Below are positions 61,938 to 64,000 of a stretch of DNA of 64,000 nt, in pieces. Made by a program: the position numbers and the translations under genes. Position 1 is the first letter of the stretch; the number at the start of each line of letters is the position of its first letter. The notes beneath the pieces are model-generated. The model ran no database searches. It saw nothing but the letters and a program-made list of their open reading frames with translations, and had not been told where the DNA came from. Source of the DNA: Paraburkholderia ferrariae NBRC 106233 (GTDB taxonomy: Bacteria; Pseudomonadota; Gammaproteobacteria; Burkholderiales; Burkholderiaceae); assembly GCF_000685035.1 (NCBI RefSeq), contig NZ_BAYB01000002.1, forward strand, positions 552,476 through 616,475. The letters are read 5' to 3'.

Positions 61938-62303
61938 ATGAGTGATCAGCACTTGTTTCTCGCCGTATATCTTGGCCGCAAGGACAGTCCGCAAATGAAG
62001 GCGTGGGACGCTCTTTCGGAGAGCGGGCGGCATGGCAGGGCGCAGGAGGGCATGCGCGCCTGGAAAGCGTGGGTTGAAAAGCATCAGGCTGATATCGTCG
62101 ATATCGGCGGCCCGCTCGGCAAGACCCTGACCGTCGGCACGCACGGCATCGAAGCGACCGCCAACGCCATGACTGGCTACACGGTCATCAGGAGTGCTTC
62201 GCAAGAAGAGGCCGCGAAGCTGTTCGAAAACCATCCGCATTTCTCGATCTTTCCGGGCGAATCGGTGGAAGTGATGCCGGTGATGCCGATTCCCGGCGGT
62301 TGA
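61938..62303 (+). CDS. YCII-related domain protein
   Basis: 121 residues, single YCII (dimeric ferredoxin-like) domain: WVEKHQADIVDIGGPLGKTL, TGYTVIRSASQEEAAKLFEN, HFSIFPGESVEVMPVMPIPG. The function of the family is mostly unknown; some members are hydrolases or monooxygenase-like. GGAGG precedes ATG 61938. It is divergent from marR and is followed by a GST gene, suggesting a small stress-response unit. Confidence 0.85.
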   Translation: MSDQHLFLAVYLGRKDSPQMKAWDALSESGRHGRAQEGMRAWKAWVEKHQADIVDIGGPLGKTLTVGTHGIEATANAMTGYTVIRSASQEEAAKLFENHPHFSIFPGESVEVMPVMPIPGG

Positions 62304-62405
62304 GCACCGCCCTGTGCGGTGGCGTACCAGGCGCGCCGCATCGCGGAGATTCGATGCGCCGTGGCCTGCCAGGAGGAGGGGGTTTCGTCAATCTGGAGAC
62401 TCGTC

Positions 62406-63023
62406 ATGAAGCTTTACGGATTTCCCGGAACGCGCGCGCAACGCGCGCTTTGGGGGCTGAAGGAAGTCGATGCCGATTTTGAGTACGTGCATGTCAACCT
62501 GCTCGAGGGCGAGCACAAGCGGCCCGAGTTCCTGCGCATCAACCCGGCGGGAAAGGTGCCGGTGCTGGTCGATGGGGATCGCGTCATTCCCGAGTCGGCT
62601 GCCATCGTGCTGTATCTCGCCGAAAAATATCCGGAGAAGGCCTTGCTGCCCGCCGATATCGAGGAACGGGCGCAGGCTTTTCGCTGGACGCTGTTTGCGG
62701 TCACGGAGCTCGAACAGCCGCTCTGGCGCATCACCCGGCATACGTTCCTGTATCCGCCGGACCGGCGCCTGTCTGCCGATATCGAACTCGCGCGCGACGA
62801 TTTCATGACCATGGCCGCGATTCTCGAGCAGCATCTCGAAGGGCGCCAGTTCATTGTCGGCGAGCGGCTCTCGGTGGCCGACTGCGTGACCGTCTACCTG
62901 ATCGACTGGGCCAATGAGGCCGGCCTGATCGATTCGTTTCCCGGTTTGCAGGCGTACCTCGAACGCCTGTACGCGCGCCCCGAGGCGCCCCCGCGCATTG
63001 CCGATGCGCGCAAGGCGGCGTGA
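62406..63023 (+). CDS. Glutathione S-transferase
   Basis: 205 residues. Thioredoxin-like N-domain (MKLYGFPGTRAQRALWGLKE; NPAGKVPVLVDGDRVIPESA with the cis-Pro and ES glutathione contacts) and helical C-domain with the N-capping box VGERLSVADCVTVYL. It conjugates or reduces electrophiles with glutathione. It lies 102 bp after the YCII gene and is ended by a strong terminator. Confidence 0.92.
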   Translation: MKLYGFPGTRAQRALWGLKEVDADFEYVHVNLLEGEHKRPEFLRINPAGKVPVLVDGDRVIPESAAIVLYLAEKYPEKALLPADIEERAQAFRWTLFAVTELEQPLWRITRHTFLYPPDRRLSADIELARDDFMTMAAILEQHLEGRQFIVGERLSVADCVTVYLIDWANEAGLIDSFPGLQAYLERLYARPEAPPRIADARKAA

Positions 63024-63045
63024 CCCGCAGCACGTCTGATCGACT

Positions 63046-63080
63046 GCGCGCCGCAGCCACGTGCTGCGGCGCGCTTTTTT
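63046..63080 (+). terminator. Rho-independent terminator of the GST gene
   Basis: GCGCGCCGCAG-CCACGTG-CTGCGGCGCGC, an 11-bp stem followed by six T (63075-63080). Confidence 0.9.
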
Positions 63081-63094
63081 ATTGTCTAGACAAT
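63081..63094. promoter_or_regulatory. HutC-type palindrome 1 upstream of hutU
   Basis: ATTGTCTAGACAAT, a perfect 14-bp palindrome of the TTGT-N4-ACAA type, immediately after the GST terminator and about 100 bp before the second site. Confidence 0.55.
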
Positions 63095-63185
63095 GTCTGC
63101 CGGGCTCGTCGCGAAGAGCCGGCGTTCGCTACCTGATTTTCCGTAGATTTTCAGGGTAATTCCCTACGTCAACCCATTCGAAACG

Positions 63186-63201
63186 AGTTGTATATACAAC
63201 T
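63186..63201. promoter_or_regulatory. HutC operator of hutU
   Basis: AGTTGTATATACAACT, a perfect 16-bp palindrome about 75 bp before the hutU start; it carries the TGTATATACA core of HutC sites. Confidence 0.75.
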
Positions 63202-63276
63202 TGGTGGCGTTAGACTTGGCGCACGCCGCAGCGCTGTGCTGCCCCCGGACCGAATCACTGAATACGTACGGACGCC

Positions 63277-64000
63277 ATGAACCACCCCAACTTCACCGAT
63301 CCCCGCCTCGACCCCACCCGCACGATCCGCGCGCCGCGCGGCAGCGAGAAGATCTGCAAGACCTGGCTGGCCGAGGCCGCCTACCGGATGATCCAGAACA
63401 ATCTGGACCCCGAGGTCGCGGAGCATCCGCACGCGCTCGTCGTGTACGGCGGCATTGGCCGCGCCGCGCGCAACTGGGAATGCTTCGACCAGATCCTGGC
63501 GTCGCTGAAAGACCTCAACGAGGACGAAACGCTGCTGATCCAGTCGGGCAAGCCGGTGGGCGTGTTCCGCACCCATACGGACGCGCCGCGCGTGCTGCTC
63601 GCGAACTCGAACCTCGTGCCGCACTGGGCCACCTGGGAGCACTTCCACGAACTCGACCGCAAGGGCCTCATGATGTACGGCCAGATGACCGCGGGCAGCT
63701 GGATCTACATCGGCTCCCAGGGCATTGTTCAGGGTACTTACGAAACCTTCTACTCGGTGGCGAACCAGCATTTCAACGGCAACCCGAAGGGCCGCTGGAT
63801 TCTCACCGGCGGTCTCGGCGGCATGGGCGGTGCGCAGCCGCTGGCCGCGACCATGGCAGGCTTCTCGATGATCGCCGTGGAGTGCGACGAGACGCGCATC
63901 GACTTCCGCCTCAAGACGCGCTACGTGGACCGCAAGGCGAAGACGCTGGATGAAGCGCTCGCCATTGTCGAAGAAGCGAAGCAGACCGGCAAGCCGGTTT
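63277..64000 (+). CDS. hutU: Urocanate hydratase, 3' end outside window
   Basis: Converts urocanate to imidazolonepropionate with tightly bound NAD, the second step of histidine breakdown. About 241 residues are visible: [80 protein letters not shown] and [20 protein letters not shown], a nearly diagnostic run for HutU. Start ATG 63277. It is preceded by two HutC-type palindromes and is probably the first gene of a hut operon continuing beyond the window. Confidence 0.97.
   Translation, partial: MNHPNFTDPRLDPTRTIRAPRGSEKICKTWLAEAAYRMIQNNLDPEVAEHPHALVVYGGIGRAARNWECFDQILASLKDLNEDETLLIQSGKPVGVFRTHTDAPRVLLANSNLVPHWATWEHFHELDRKGLMMYGQMTAGSWIYIGSQGIVQGTYETFYSVANQHFNGNPKGRWILTGGLGGMGGAQPLAATMAGFSMIAVECDETRIDFRLKTRYVDRKAKTLDEALAIVEEAKQTGKPV

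Overview
The window is about 64 kb of GC-rich, gene-dense DNA. It almost certainly comes from a Burkholderia-type betaproteobacterium (Burkholderia, Paraburkholderia or Caballeronia). The evidence is the MKKTLI...AHAQSSVTLYG porin, the abundance of LysR regulators and major facilitator (MFS) transporters, and the catabolic gene content. No transposase, integrase, tRNA, rRNA or CRISPR array was found. The mix of catabolic and accessory genes would suit a secondary chromosome, but that is inference.

Layout. 0-5.3 kb: pcaHG (3' end of pcaG cut off) divergent from pcaQ, then an XRE-cupin regulator, a small DUF6900-like gene and a lysine-catabolic semialdehyde dehydrogenase (amaB-like). 5.3-9.4 kb: a membrane hydrolase, a lipoprotein, a porin and two small unknowns. 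9.6-13.1 kb: a four-gene translationally coupled set (CDP-alcohol phosphotransferase, 2OG-Fe(II) oxygenase, HpnL-like membrane protein, LicC-like nucleotidyltransferase) that looks like an uncharacterised CDP-linked lipid head-group pathway. 13.1-19.6 kb: a DHA2 transporter, gamma-glutamyltransferase, an aromatic hydroxylase with DUF2783, and a LuxR regulator. 20-22.2 kb: an amino-acid permease and an orphan ABC ATPase, lying between two diverged copies of the LuxR promoter and 5' end. 22.5-28 kb: a DedA-rhodanese fusion, a DHA2 transporter, an aldo/keto reductase and a carbonic anhydrase. 28.3-34.6 kb: a sulfonate-type ABC importer with two permeases, then an MFS transporter divergent from a GcvA-type LysR. 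35-40.7 kb: a BON protein and a LysR/MHS transporter/mmsA/mmsB cluster. 40.7-45.7 kb: a squalene/phytoene synthase, unknowns and a stand-alone BamA. 45.9-49.6 kb: a LysR with a triplicated start site, an M20 amidohydrolase and its MHS transporter. 50.3-56.7 kb: an RND efflux operon whose adaptor is fused to an OmpA-like domain. 57.5-64 kb: an AtoE transporter, a 1-Cys peroxiredoxin, hutC, a MarR/YCII/GST block and the start of hutU.

How it fits together. Most of the window is substrate uptake and catabolism: protocatechuate, lysine, valine or 3-hydroxypropionate, histidine, short-chain acids and N-acyl amino acids. Each set has a local LysR, GntR, MarR, XRE or LuxR regulator. HutC-type palindromes upstream of hutU and of the distant permease at 20.1 kb tie both to HutC encoded at 60.4 kb. 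A second, unexplained layer is a 16-bp palindrome, GTTTC-N6-GAAAC with a strongly preferred ATCGGAAAC half, which recurs in intergenic DNA, mostly between 2.9 and 28.2 kb.
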